Shown: piece by piece, positions 27,420 through 36,910 of the stretch | How the letters are laid out: every line of letters begins with the position of its first letter | Position numbering within the stretch: the first letter of the stretch is position 1 | NCBI GenBank assembly: GCA_022705325.1 | Contig: JAKJER010000003.1 | Coordinates: 62,001 to 126,000, forward strand | Direction of reading: 5' to 3' | Source of the DNA: Planctomycetota bacterium | Lineage (GTDB): Bacteria; Planctomycetota; Phycisphaerae; SM23-33 | Length of the DNA stretch: 64,000 nucleotides | Program-made: the position numbers and the translations under genes | The notes under the pieces: generated by a model | Databases searched by the model: none | The model's input: the letters and a program-made list of their open reading frames with translations, nothing else | What the model was told of the DNA's origin: nothing

Positions 27420-27460
27420 GCGGGCCGCGAGCGACGAGTTCGCGGCCCGCGTTGTTTTTT
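27420..27460 (+). terminator. Strong rho-independent terminator
   Basis: GCGGGCCGCGA (27420-27430) pairs perfectly with TCGCGGCCCGC (27440-27450) over 11 bp with a 9-nt loop. GTTGTTTTTT follows. It lies 21 nt after the stop of the dihaem protein. Confidence 0.92.
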
Positions 27461-27603
27461 CGCCTGGGCCCGCGGCCGTCCTTCGCCCCCACCGCCCCTG
27501 CCGCGACATCCTGCGCTCGTCAACCCCGCTGCAAGCCGCCCCCGCGCGGACCGTTATTCCGAGGACGGCTGAAATCCCGGCTGCACGCACAGGAGACCGT
27601 GAG

Positions 27604-30201
27604 ATGCGTTTCTCCGTTTACAGTCTGTTGCTGACCGCGCTCTTGGCGCAGGCCCTCGCCTCGGCCGCCCCGCCGCCCGCATCGCCAAAGCCTGCGACGC
27701 CGACGGCTAGGCCCGTCAAGAAGCCGCTCCCCCCGCCGCCCAAGGCCAAGCCCAAGCCGCCCTCCGAGGCGGACCTCCGCACGCCCTTCCTGGCCGCCGG
27801 CGGGCCCATGAAGGACGCTGCCGACGTCGTCTTCGCCGTCCGCAAGCCCTTCCCCACCGACGGCCACTGGTACGCCAACTTCGGCTACTACGCCATGGAC
27901 TCCAGCCTCAAGGTGTACACCGAGGGCGCTAAGCTGTGTCGCCTCAACCTCCGCACGGGGCAGCTTAAGGTCCTGCTGGACGATCCCCGCGGCGGCGTTC
28001 GCGACCCGCAGGTCCACTATGACGGCCGGAAGATCCTCTTCTCGTACCGAAAGGGCGGCAGCGACTACTACCACCTCCACGAGATCAATGTCGACGGCAC
28101 GGGCCTGCGCCAGATCACCGGCGGCGAGTTCGACGACTTCGAACCCACCTATCTGCCCGACGGCGACATCGTCTTCGTCTCCAGCCGCTGCAAGCGATGG
28201 GTCAACTGCTGGTTGACGCAGGTGGCCGTCCTCTACCGCTGCGACGGCGACGGCAGGAACATCCACCCCATCAGTTCCAACAACGAGCACGACAACACGC
28301 CCTGGCCCCTGCCGGACGGGCGTATCCTCTACACCCGGTGGGAATACGTCGACCGCAGCCAGGTCCACTACCACCACCTGTGGGTGGTCAATCCCGACGG
28401 GTCGAGCCAGATGACGTACTTCGGCAATCTGCACGCCGGGACCACCATGATCGACGCCAAGCCCATCCCGGGCACCGACAAGATCGTCGCCGGCTTCTCC
28501 CCGGGCCACGGGCGGCGCGAACACGCGGGCGTGATCACCGTCGTGGACCCCAACGCCGGGCCCGATGACCAGGCCCGCGCCCGGACGATCCACAAGTCCG
28601 CCAACTTCCGAGACCCCTGGGCCTTCAGCGAGAAGGCCTTCATGGCCGCCGAGGGCAACCGCCTGGTCCTGTTGGACGACGACGGGCGGACCCAGACCGT
28701 CTACCGCCTCGGCGAGGACGACTCCAGGCGAGGCATGGAACTCCACGAGCCCCGCCCGCTGGTTGGTCGACCCCGCGAGACGGTCATCGCCCCGCGCGTC
28801 CAGCCCGGCCAGGCGACCGGGCGCCTGGTGCTGGCCGACGTGACCAACGGGCGCAACATGGACGGCGTGCGGAAAGGGCAGATCAAGAAGCTCCTCGTGC
28901 TGGAGACGCTCCCCAAGCCCATCAACTACACCGGCGGAATGGAGCCGCTCAGCTACGGCGGGACGTTCACGCTGGAGCGCATTCTCGGCACCGTGCCGGT
29001 CGAGCCGGACGGCTCGGCCTACTTCGAGGTGCCCGCGATGCGGAGCGTGTTCTTCGTGGCCCTGGACGAGAACGACATGTCGGTCAAGCGGATGCAGAGC
29101 TTCGTCACCGTCCAGCCGGGCGAGACCACCGGGTGCGTCGGCTGCCACGAGCACCGGGTCAAGACGCCGGCCTACGCGGCCACGTCGGTGACCCAGGCGA
29201 TGCGTCGCCCGCCCAGCCGGATCGAGCCGATCACCGACGTGCCGGACGTGCTCGACTTCCCCCGCGACATCCAGCCCATCCTCAACCGCCACTGCCTGCC
29301 CTGCCACGGCATCGAGAAACGCTGCGGCGGCGTCCTGCTCACCGCGGACCGCGGCGTGTGGTACTCCCACAGCTACTACAACCTCTTCGCCTTCGGCCAG
29401 GTCGCCGACGGACGCAACCGCCCGGTCAGCAACTACGCCCCCGGCACGCTGGGCAGTTCGGCCAGTCCGCTGATGCACAAGCTGCTCAGCGGCCACCACA
29501 AGGTCAAGGTCTCGCCCGCGGAGTTGAAGACCGTCCGCCTCTGGATCGACAGCGGGGCCGCTTACCCCGGCACGTACGCCGCCCTCGGCTGCGGGATGAT
29601 CGGCGGCAACGAGCACAACAAGCCGGACCTCTCGTCGCGCGACTGGCCCGCGGTGAAAACCGGCGCCGAGGCCGCCTATCGTCGCTGCGCCCCCTGCCAC
29701 GACCACAAGGGCCCCCGCGGCATGGCCTACCACTTCGTGGACCACTACTACGCCTCGTGGAAGCAGCAGAGCCAGGCCGTCCGGCACGCGCCGTCGCGCC
29801 ACATCATGTTCAACCTGACCCGCCCGGATAAATCGCTGATGGTGCTGGCGCCGCTGGCCAGGTCGGCCGGCGGATACGGGCTCTGCCAGGCGGCCCCCGG
29901 CACGCCGCCGCAGGCTGCCAAGTCGGTTGTCCCGGGCGGGGGCGTCTTCGCCAACACCAACGACGCCGATTACAGGAAGATCCTCGCCATGATCCAGGCG
30001 GGCAAGGACCACCTGGACAAGATCAAGCGGTTCGACATGCCGGGCTTCCGTCCGCGCGACGCCTGGGTGCGCGAAATGAAGAAGTACCGCATCCTGCCCA
30101 AGGACCTGCCCGCCGACGCCCCCATCGACTACTACGCCGCCGAACGGAAGTACTGGCAGTCGCTGTGGTACACGCCGCCGGAATTGTCGCTGACGCGTTG
30201 A
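27604..30201 (+). CDS. HzsA-like multihaem beta-propeller protein
   Basis: 865 aa, secreted (MRFSVYSLLLTALLAQALASA), then a Pro/Lys-rich linker to about residue 55. Residues about 75-400 form a TolB/PD40-like propeller (RDPQVHYDGRKILFSYRKGG, EPTYLPDGDIVFVSSRC, PWPLPDGRILYTRWEYVDR). Residues about 460-500 (FTLERILGTVPVEPDGSAYFEVPA) match the middle domain of the hydrazine synthase alpha subunit family. Three haem sites follow: CVGCH (C511), CLPCH (C564) and CAPCH (C695). Anammox HzsA uses this propeller-plus-haem plan, but no HzsB or HzsC-like gene lies here, so hydrazine synthesis is not implied. Related proteins of unknown function occur in non-anammox planctomycetes. It is 107 nt upstream of a larger relative. 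Confidence 0.85.
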   Translation: MRFSVYSLLLTALLAQALASAAPPPASPKPATPTARPVKKPLPPPPKAKPKPPSEADLRTPFLAAGGPMKDAADVVFAVRKPFPTDGHWYANFGYYAMDSSLKVYTEGAKLCRLNLRTGQLKVLLDDPRGGVRDPQVHYDGRKILFSYRKGGSDYYHLHEINVDGTGLRQITGGEFDDFEPTYLPDGDIVFVSSRCKRWVNCWLTQVAVLYRCDGDGRNIHPISSNNEHDNTPWPLPDGRILYTRWEYVDRSQVHYHHLWVVNPDGSSQMTYFGNLHAGTTMIDAKPIPGTDKIVAGFSPGHGRREHAGVITVVDPNAGPDDQARARTIHKSANFRDPWAFSEKAFMAAEGNRLVLLDDDGRTQTVYRLGEDDSRRGMELHEPRPLVGRPRETVIAPRVQPGQATGRLVLADVTNGRNMDGVRKGQIKKLLVLETLPKPINYTGGMEPLSYGGTFTLERILGTVPVEPDGSAYFEVPAMRSVFFVALDENDMSVKRMQSFVTVQPGETTGCVGCHEHRVKTPAYAATSVTQAMRRPPSRIEPITDVPDVLDFPRDIQPILNRHCLPCHGIEKRCGGVLLTADRGVWYSHSYYNLFAFGQVADGRNRPVSNYAPGTLGSSASPLMHKLLSGHHKVKVSPAELKTVRLWIDSGAAYPGTYAALGCGMIGGNEHNKPDLSSRDWPAVKTGAEAAYRRCAPCHDHKGPRGMAYHFVDHYYASWKQQSQAVRHAPSRHIMFNLTRPDKSLMVLAPLARSAGGYGLCQAAPGTPPQAAKSVVPGGGVFANTNDADYRKILAMIQAGKDHLDKIKRFDMPGFRPRDAWVREMKKYRILPKDLPADAPIDYYAAERKYWQSLWYTPPELSLTR

Positions 30202-30308
30202 TTCGTGAACTCGGCGCTCGGCGTTCGGATGCGTTGGATCGTCGCGGCTTGCCGCTCGGCGATACACAGAAGAAGCAAGGACAAGTCTGCTGTTGGGAGT
30301 TGGCGTGA

Positions 30309-33300
30309 ATGAAATCCGCATCCTGTAATACGCACCCCTGTCGGTTGGCACGCGCGTCCGCAATCGCCGTCCTCCTCGCGCTGCTCCTGTCGCCTGCCGC
30401 GGGCGACGGCGCGGGCCTTTCCACGCCCCAGCAGGAGGCGTTCTGGTGGCAGGACGAGATTCGCACCGCAGCCTTCGCTATCAGCCGGGCGCGGACAGGC
30501 CAAGTGGCGTCCTGGCCGCGGATGACTGTGCAGGCGGGTTCCGGCGTCCTGCCGCTGCCGCCCGCGACCGGCCCAGTGGCCTGTGATGGAAAGCTGGCGG
30601 ACGGCGAATGGAGCGCGGCCACTCGGTTCTTCGCGATCGTTTTCGGCCCGTGGCGCGAGGGGCCGATCCAACTGGACGTCTTCGCCTGCCGTGACGGCCG
30701 GAAGCTGTGCCTGGCCCTGCGGGCGGAACGCGACCTCCGCGGGCTGGCCAGCCTGGCCGCTCCAGCCAGGCTGATCGGCGTGGGCGAAGCCGCCATCCGC
30801 ATCGAGGCAAACGGCAAGGTCGTCGGCGCCGCGGGCGCCGCCTCCGCGGACGGCCGGGTCGTAGAGTTCTCGCTGCCCCTGCCCAGGGGCAAGGTCGATC
30901 TGTCCATCCCCGTCGAGCAGATCCGCCGCCATGGCGGCAAGGCGCCCGCAGGCTTCCACGACGTCGGACTGGACCGCTCCAACCCCGGCCGAAACGCCAG
31001 CCGCAGGGACGGCTGGTGGCTTACGCCGGTCGCGGTTCAATTGGTCCCCTCCCCGCAGTCGGTGGAATTGGGGCCGACAGCCACCGCGGGCAACCCGGCC
31101 GTGGCCTCGCGCGTGGTCAACGGCAAGGCAGCCGAGGCGACCACGCCCGCACAGGGCGCCGGCGACGGCGTACACGTCTACTCCTGGAAGGGCGGTGCCT
31201 TCCGCATGGACGGCTTCCTGTACCATTCGCCAACACCCGAGCTGCTGCACGCCGCCAGGCAGATCGCCCGGCGGGCCGCACTGGCTCGCGCGGAGCAAGT
31301 CGTCGCTCCGCTGACGGCCCAACTGGACGAGCTTGCCAGGCAAGTCGCCGGCGGCCGGCCCGCCGACCCCGCGGCTGCCCGGGAGCTTTACGTCCGGGCC
31401 CGAACGCTTCGCAGCCGACTGCACCTGGCCCTGCTCGACGCCCCGCTGCTGCTGGTCAAGCAACACCCCTACTATGCCGCCCACATCTACGACACCTACT
31501 ACTGCTGGCACCCGGGAGGCGGGATCTACATCCTGGACAATCCCGACCGCCCGTCGGAGTCGAAGATGCGGCCGGTCATCGACGCGACCACGAAGAACAC
31601 GCTGGGCGCCGGCGTGTACCGCGACCCGGATGTGCACTGGGACGCGGGCAAGATCGTCTTCGCCTACAAGCCCACCGCACCGGGCATGACCAACATCTAC
31701 GAGATTGCCCTGGACAACTCGAACCTGTGCCGCCTGACCGAGAGCGAGGCCTTTCACGACATCGGCCCGTGCTACCTGGGCGACGACCGCATCGTCTTCA
31801 CGTCCACGCGTCCCAAGGCCCGCGTGCCCTGCTTCAACAGCGGCGTGGACACCCTGCACGTGATGAACGGCGACGGGTCCGGCCTGCACTCCATCAGCGT
31901 CAACAACGTTACCGAGTTCGACCCGTCGATCATGCCCGACGGGCGCGTCCTCTACGGCCGGTGGGAGTACGTCGACAAGACCGCACTGTACATGCAGAGC
32001 CTGTGGACGGCCAACCCCGACGGCACGGGCGAGACGGCCTTCTACGCCAACAACATGGCCAAGCCGACGGCGGTGCTCGACGCCCGCGCGATGCCCGGCG
32101 GGCGGCAGGTTGTCGCCTCGCTCACGCCGCACAATGGCCAGCCGGTCGGGGCCATCGGCATCATCGATCCCGAGTGCGACAAGAACACCCCTGACGCGAT
32201 CGAGAATCTCACGCCCGAGTACCCCGCCCTGATGGACCAGGGGCTGGCGACCGGCCCCAGCGAGCCCTGCCCGCTTACCGACGAGGACGTCCTGATTACG
32301 ACCAACGCCCTGGGCGGGCACGGGACGATCCAACTCATCGACCGCGCCGGCTGCCGCGAACTGGTCGCCAGCGATCCGGAGATCTCGTGCTTCTCGCCCA
32401 TGCTCGTCAAGCCGCGTTCTCGCCCGCCGGTCCTCCAGAACCACGCCGAGCCGCTGGGCCATACCAATTCGCCCGGCAGCTTCCTGGTTACGGATATCTA
32501 CCAGGGGCTCACGGGGGTCGAGAGAGGGACAATCAAGTACCTCCGCGTGACCGAAGAAACCGCGCGCACCAGCGAGGTGCCCCCCGGCGGACGGTGGTGG
32601 AACCAGGCCTTCCTGGTGAGCTGGCAGGGCGCGTACATCGTCAAGAACTTCCTGGGCGTCGTGCCGGTCGAGGAGGACGGCTCGGTCTGCTTCGAAGCCC
32701 CGGCCGGACGGGCCTTGTATTTCTCCGCCCTCGACGCCGAGGGCCGCGAGGTCCAGCGGATGCGAACCTTCGTGCAGGCCGCGCCGGGCGTCACCCGCTC
32801 GTGCATCGGTTGCCACGAGCACAAGCAGTCGGCGCCGCCGCAGTCCGCGGGGCGGCGGCTGGCGCTGGCTTCGCCCCCGCGCAAGCTCCGCCCGGAGAGC
32901 TGGGGCAGCGGCTTTCTCGATTATCCGACGATGGTCCAGCCGGTGTTGGACCGCCACTGTGCGACCTGCCACGGGGGCAAAGGCGGCATCGCGGGCGGAC
33001 TGGACCTCACCGGCGGGTGGACCTGGGCGTTCAACATCAGCTACGAGACGCTGCTCAAGAACGACCTGGCGGGCTTCATCCGCTGCAACAACGCAGACGT
33101 GTCCTCGTCGGTGATTCACCCGCCGCGGACGATCGGTTCCGGCGCGGCCAAGCTGGGCCAGGTGCTGGCCAGCGGACACAAGGACCGCATCGGCAAGCTC
33201 ACGCGGGCTGATCGCGACCTGATCATGGCGTGGATGGACGGCAACAGCAACTATTACGGCACATGGGACCACACGCCCCACGCCGTGTGCAACGCCCTGC

Positions 33301-34865
33301 TGGGCGCCAGGGCCCGCCTGGCCGCCGCCATGCGAAAGGCCGGCTGCACGAAGTGCCACGCGGACGGACATATCGGCAACGACTGGGTGAACCTGGCCCA
33401 GCCGGAGCTCAGCCGCATCCTCCGAGCCCCGCTGGCCAAGACGGACGGCGGGCTCGGCCTGGCCTGGTGCCGCAACCGAAAGGCGCCCGCCGGCCTGCCC
33501 CTGGTCGACCAGCGTCAACTCCCCCCCGACCGCTTCCACCCGCGCGAGTGGCCCAAGAGCGATCGCGAGGGCGAGCCTGTCATCGGCTTCGCCTCGACGG
33601 ACGACCCGAACTACGTCGCCCTGCTGGACGTGATCCGCTCGACGCGGGCCCTGGCCCTGACCCAGCCGCGGGTGGACATGCCCGGGGCGCAGGTCATCCC
33701 CGGCATCTGTCGGGCCCAGGCCCCTATCCCCCTGCCCGACCCGCTGCCGGGCCTTCAGGCGGCCGTGCACGGCGACGCGACGGTCGAGTTGACCTGGCCG
33801 CGCGCGGCGGACACGATCGGGCTGGTCTTCGAGGTGCACCGCGGCCCGGCCGCCGACTTCGCGCCGACCGTGGAAACCCGCGTCTGCGAGACCACTCGCT
33901 TCGCCTATAGCGACGCGCTGGCGCCCGAGGGCAGGCAGCATTACGCCCTGGTGCTGGTTTCTGGCAAGCAGGCCAGCTCGCCCATCCGCGCCAGCGTGGA
34001 CGTGCCGCCCTTGCCGCCCGTGCCCGCCCCGCAGAAGGTGGCCGCCACCGGCTCGCCCGGCGAGGTCATGCTCACCTGGTCCGCCCCGCACAGCGACCTG
34101 CTGTTCAACATCTACCGCTCAGCCGACGGCAAGACGTTCAACAAGGTCACCTCCGAGCCGCTGGCCGGCGGGGTCTTCACCGAGCCCGGCGAGCCGAACG
34201 TGAAAGTCTTCTATCGCGTCACCAGCCTGGACCGGCGTCTCCGCGAGAGCGGCCCGTCAGTCGTCGTTTCCGCCGCCGCCAAGGCTGAGTCTCGCGAGCC
34301 GGTGCTGGTCGCCTCCTTCTTCGCGGAGACTGCCGCGGCGGCGGGCGACCAGAAGCTGAGCGGCAAGGTGCAGGGCACGGTGCACGTAGCCGACAAGGCC
34401 CTCGCCCTGGGCGGCGGGCATGTCCGATTCGAGACGCCGCTGGCGGACCTGCGCGAGCGAATGAGCGTCGAGTGCTGGATCAAGCTCGACGGCGGCGGGT
34501 CCATGCCGGTCATCCTCGCCTGCGGGGCCTACAATCGCGACGGATGGTTCATCCAGCGATTCCAGGGCCGCTGGCGGTTCTACTGTGCAGGATCGAGCGC
34601 CGACGGGGGCCAAGCCCAGATGGGCAAGTGGACGCACCTGGTCGCCACCTACGACGGCCGGCACGCCCGCCTGTACGAGAACGGGCGACCGGTGGCCGCC
34701 GTCGAGGCCGGCAACCGCACGCCCCACCGCGGCCCGCTGATCGTCGGCCAGTACTCATCGCCCGCTGACAGCTTCGATGTCCGCGGCCAGATGGCAGGCT
34801 TGAAGATCTACCACCGAGTCCTGTCGGCCAAGGACGCGACTGCGGCGTTTAGCGCGGGTAGGTGA
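30309..34865 (+). CDS. Large modular HzsA-like haem protein with CBM9-, FN3- and LamG-like modules
   Basis: 1518 aa. Signal peptide within residues 1-35. Order of modules: a CBM9/DOMON-like beta-sandwich (about 75-250, VACDGKLADGEWSAATRFF); a helical stretch (about 300-380); a propeller (about 420-720, RDPDVHWDAGKIVFAYKPT, PSIMPDGRVLYGRWEYVDK); the HzsA-type middle segment (FLGVVPVEEDGSVCFEAPAG); three haem sites CIGCH (C832), CATCH (C884) and CTKCH (C1013); two fibronectin III-like domains (about 1147-1325); and a C-terminal LamG-like domain (about 1332-1518). It is a relative of the 865-aa protein just upstream, with sugar-binding-type modules added at both ends. It is probably extracellular and attached to or acting on glycan, which is unusual for a cytochrome. 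The substrate is unknown. Confidence 0.85.
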   Translation: MKSASCNTHPCRLARASAIAVLLALLLSPAAGDGAGLSTPQQEAFWWQDEIRTAAFAISRARTGQVASWPRMTVQAGSGVLPLPPATGPVACDGKLADGEWSAATRFFAIVFGPWREGPIQLDVFACRDGRKLCLALRAERDLRGLASLAAPARLIGVGEAAIRIEANGKVVGAAGAASADGRVVEFSLPLPRGKVDLSIPVEQIRRHGGKAPAGFHDVGLDRSNPGRNASRRDGWWLTPVAVQLVPSPQSVELGPTATAGNPAVASRVVNGKAAEATTPAQGAGDGVHVYSWKGGAFRMDGFLYHSPTPELLHAARQIARRAALARAEQVVAPLTAQLDELARQVAGGRPADPAAARELYVRARTLRSRLHLALLDAPLLLVKQHPYYAAHIYDTYYCWHPGGGIYILDNPDRPSESKMRPVIDATTKNTLGAGVYRDPDVHWDAGKIVFAYKPTAPGMTNIYEIALDNSNLCRLTESEAFHDIGPCYLGDDRIVFTSTRPKARVPCFNSGVDTLHVMNGDGSGLHSISVNNVTEFDPSIMPDGRVLYGRWEYVDKTALYMQSLWTANPDGTGETAFYANNMAKPTAVLDARAMPGGRQVVASLTPHNGQPVGAIGIIDPECDKNTPDAIENLTPEYPALMDQGLATGPSEPCPLTDEDVLITTNALGGHGTIQLIDRAGCRELVASDPEISCFSPMLVKPRSRPPVLQNHAEPLGHTNSPGSFLVTDIYQGLTGVERGTIKYLRVTEETARTSEVPPGGRWWNQAFLVSWQGAYIVKNFLGVVPVEEDGSVCFEAPAGRALYFSALDAEGREVQRMRTFVQAAPGVTRSCIGCHEHKQSAPPQSAGRRLALASPPRKLRPESWGSGFLDYPTMVQPVLDRHCATCHGGKGGIAGGLDLTGGWTWAFNISYETLLKNDLAGFIRCNNADVSSSVIHPPRTIGSGAAKLGQVLASGHKDRIGKLTRADRDLIMAWMDGNSNYYGTWDHTPHAVCNALLGARARLAAAMRKAGCTKCHADGHIGNDWVNLAQPELSRILRAPLAKTDGGLGLAWCRNRKAPAGLPLVDQRQLPPDRFHPREWPKSDREGEPVIGFASTDDPNYVALLDVIRSTRALALTQPRVDMPGAQVIPGICRAQAPIPLPDPLPGLQAAVHGDATVELTWPRAADTIGLVFEVHRGPAADFAPTVETRVCETTRFAYSDALAPEGRQHYALVLVSGKQASSPIRASVDVPPLPPVPAPQKVAATGSPGEVMLTWSAPHSDLLFNIYRSADGKTFNKVTSEPLAGGVFTEPGEPNVKVFYRVTSLDRRLRESGPSVVVSAAAKAESREPVLVASFFAETAAAAGDQKLSGKVQGTVHVADKALALGGGHVRFETPLADLRERMSVECWIKLDGGGSMPVILACGAYNRDGWFIQRFQGRWRFYCAGSSADGGQAQMGKWTHLVATYDGRHARLYENGRPVAAVEAGNRTPHRGPLIVGQYSSPADSFDVRGQMAGLKIYHRVLSAKDATAAFSAGR

Positions 34866-34892
34866 TTCTCCGTCATCGCCATAGGGGCAATA

Positions 34893-35552
34893 GTGGCCGC
34901 ACGACGACGAAGAGCGAAAGACGTGTACCGCCTGAGGTCGAATGGAGACATTTGGGTCGACCATGCGGAGATATTTCCAGAAGACCATGAGTGGTTGTCA
35001 GACGCCAGAAAGCTCACTCTGTGGAATGTGAAGGTTCCCTGCGGTTTCTTGCCCAGGCTCGAACGCCTGTGGTGGCTGGACGTTCGTGGGGGAGCCGCAA
35101 GTAGTCTGGACTTTGCCCAGGGGCTGCGAAACGTCCGGTATCTTGCGATTAACCAAGTACGGGGCTTGGCCTGCCTTTCTGCTATCAGTGAGATGTACAC
35201 CCTCCGCTACCTCGCCCTGTACGGCCTGCCACAGATTGCCAAACTCCCGTCGTGTTCGCCACTCGTGGAGCTGGAACATGTTTCCTTGGGCTCAATGCGC
35301 GGACTGTGCTCTCTGCGTGGGGTATTGGACGCACCGAATCTGCGAGAGCTCCAGTTCATCCGGAAAGTAGCCGTGAACGATGAGGACGTCGAGGTGATCG
35401 CCACACACCCGACCCTTGAGAAATTCGGATGGTTCGCGGAGGACGTCCCGGCCAAAGATGTTCTACCCGTCGTTACCCGAATTGCATTGCCGCCGTGCGT
35501 TCCAGTATCGGCCGCAGAGTGGTTCACCCAACGAAATCAGGGAGCGACGTAA
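34893..35552 (+). CDS. Leucine-rich repeat protein
   Basis: 219 aa beginning at GTG 34893 with AGGGGCAA about 4 nt upstream; cytosolic, with no signal peptide. After a basic N-terminus (MAARRRRAKDVYRLRS) it has about six irregular leucine-rich repeats: LERLWWLDVRGG, LRNVRYLAINQVRGL, MYTLRYLALYGLPQI, LVELEHVSLGSMRGL, APNLRELQFIRKVAV, then a cap. G+C is visibly lower than in the cytochrome genes before it, suggesting different ancestry. LRR domains bind proteins; the partner is unknown. It lies between the haem cluster and a broken ATPase, on the edge of a region that looks acquired. Confidence 0.65.
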   Translation: MAARRRRAKDVYRLRSNGDIWVDHAEIFPEDHEWLSDARKLTLWNVKVPCGFLPRLERLWWLDVRGGAASSLDFAQGLRNVRYLAINQVRGLACLSAISEMYTLRYLALYGLPQIAKLPSCSPLVELEHVSLGSMRGLCSLRGVLDAPNLRELQFIRKVAVNDEDVEVIATHPTLEKFGWFAEDVPAKDVLPVVTRIALPPCVPVSAAEWFTQRNQGAT

Positions 35553-35566
35553 CGGGCGCGGCTCTT

Positions 35567-36750
35567 CTACTCGGCCAGCGACGCCAACTCAATGCTGTCC
35601 TCGATGATGGCGCCGTTGCGTTCGTTACGGTAGTGCCCACGCCTCGGCGTGATGATGCTGGTGGTGAGGACGTTCTCCGGCCCGACGAGCTTGCGCATCG
35701 CCTGGAGCCCAGGCGTGTCCCGCTCGGACATGTCGGCCCACTTGCACTCGTACAACTTCACCTGGTTGCCGACCGGGATGACGAAATCCACCTCGTGCCG
35801 GGCGTGGTCCTGGAAGAAATGCACGGGGGCGTGCAGCCCGCGATTGGCGTACCACCGCACGATCTGCCCCAGTACGTGCGTCTCGAACATCTGACCCAGC
35901 AGGGCGGACTTGCGAAGTTCCTCACCTTTGCGCAACCCGCACAGGAAGCAGGCCAAGCCCGTATCCAGGAAGAACAGTTTGGGCGTCTTGATTAGCCGCT
36001 TACTTGCGTTCGAGAAGTACGGTGGCACCAACTGCACGATGCCCGAAGTCTCCAGAACGGACAGCCAACTGCTGATGGTGGGCACGCTTACCCGAACGTC
36101 CGCAGCCAAAGATGCCATGTTCAGAAGTTGCCCCGTTCGCAGCGCCGCCAGCCTCATGAACCGCTGGAAGTCGCGAAGGTTTCGGACCTCCAAGACCGAA
36201 CGCACGTCGCGTTCCAGATAGGTGGCAATGTAGTCCGAGAAGAACCGTTGCGAGTCCAACTCGCTCACCTGCAACTCCGGATAGCCCCCTCGGAGAATCA
36301 TATCGATGAGCGAATCGCCCCCGATTGCTTCTCCGCGATGCTTCTCGATCTCCAAGGCCGACAACGTGTGGCACTCCAGCACCGCCACCCGCCCGGCCAG
36401 GCTCTCCGTTACTCCCTCCATCAAGTTGAACCGGTGGGAACCGGTGATGAAGAACCGACCGCACTTCTGTCGGTCCTTGTCTATCGCGGCCTTCACATGC
36501 CTCAGCAGGGCTGGGGCGTATTGAACCTCGTCCAACACGATCGGAGGCGGGTTCTCGCGCAAGAGGAACCCCCGGCCGTTTCGGCCTGTTCGCTTGTCTC
36601 GGGCAAGTCCAGGGAGACATAGCGACAGTCGGGAAACACCCGCTGAAGCAGGCTGGTCTTGCCAGCCTGACGGCATCCGGTCAGCACCAATCCCGGTCTC
36701 AGGGTCGCAACCTTCGCCAAGCACGTCTCTAAGTCACGCTTAACCCACAT
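35567..36750 (-). pseudogene. AAA ATPase with DUF4143 domain, disrupted by a frameshift
   Basis: Reading from ATG 36750 gives the N-terminus: Walker A LTGCRQAGKTSLLQRVF, then YVSLDLPETSEQAETAGG. The continuation GFLLRENPPPIVLDEVQYAP (Walker B-like LDEVQ), FFITGSHRFNLMEGVTESLAGR and the DUF4143 tail (ETHVLGQIVRWYANRG, HEVDFVIPVGNQVKLYECKW) are in a different frame. The break falls at five consecutive C at 36569-36573 (five G on the coding strand); three or six would restore one frame. Either the gene has decayed, or the base count is a sequencing error, or slippage corrects it. Family members (about 390 aa) are common in bacteria and archaea. Their role is unclear; some act near toxin-like or defence genes. 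G+C is lower than in the neighbours. Confidence 0.85.
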
Positions 36751-36757
36751 TTTGTAT

Positions 36758-36785
36758 ATTATAAGGTATAGGTTTATAATTTCAA
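36758..36785 (-). promoter_or_regulatory. Promoter for the ATPase, probably giving a leaderless mRNA
   Basis: On the reverse strand TTGAAA (36785-36780), a 16-bp spacer and a perfect TATAAT (36763-36758) lie in AT-rich DNA. The expected start is about 7 nt on, at the ATG (36750), so the message would have almost no leader. The contrast with GC-rich surroundings is strong. Confidence 0.6.
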
Positions 36786-36910
36786 TAGTAATGCTTCGTA
36801 ATCTCGCGACCGCCCGAGAGAGCGACTGGGAAGCTCCTACTCATTCCCGTAAGCTTGTGGTATAGTCCTCCTCCTGATACCGCACGGAACTGCCGCACAA
36901 GGAGCCATCC

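Noticed and set aside
27520..34091. Two very long reverse open frames opposite the HzsA-like genes
   Set aside because: They lack recognisable motifs, and haem sites and signal peptides place the real genes on the forward strand.
27604..34865. True hydrazine synthase, that is, an anammox gene cluster
   Set aside because: Only alpha-type proteins are present. No beta or gamma subunit, hydrazine dehydrogenase or nitrite reductase lies near, and similar proteins are, as far as I recall, found in non-anammox planctomycetes.
36569..36573. Programmed frameshift in the ATPase
   Set aside because: No slippery heptamer with a downstream hairpin or internal ribosome site could be seen, and the family is normally in one frame, so decay or a base-count error is simpler.
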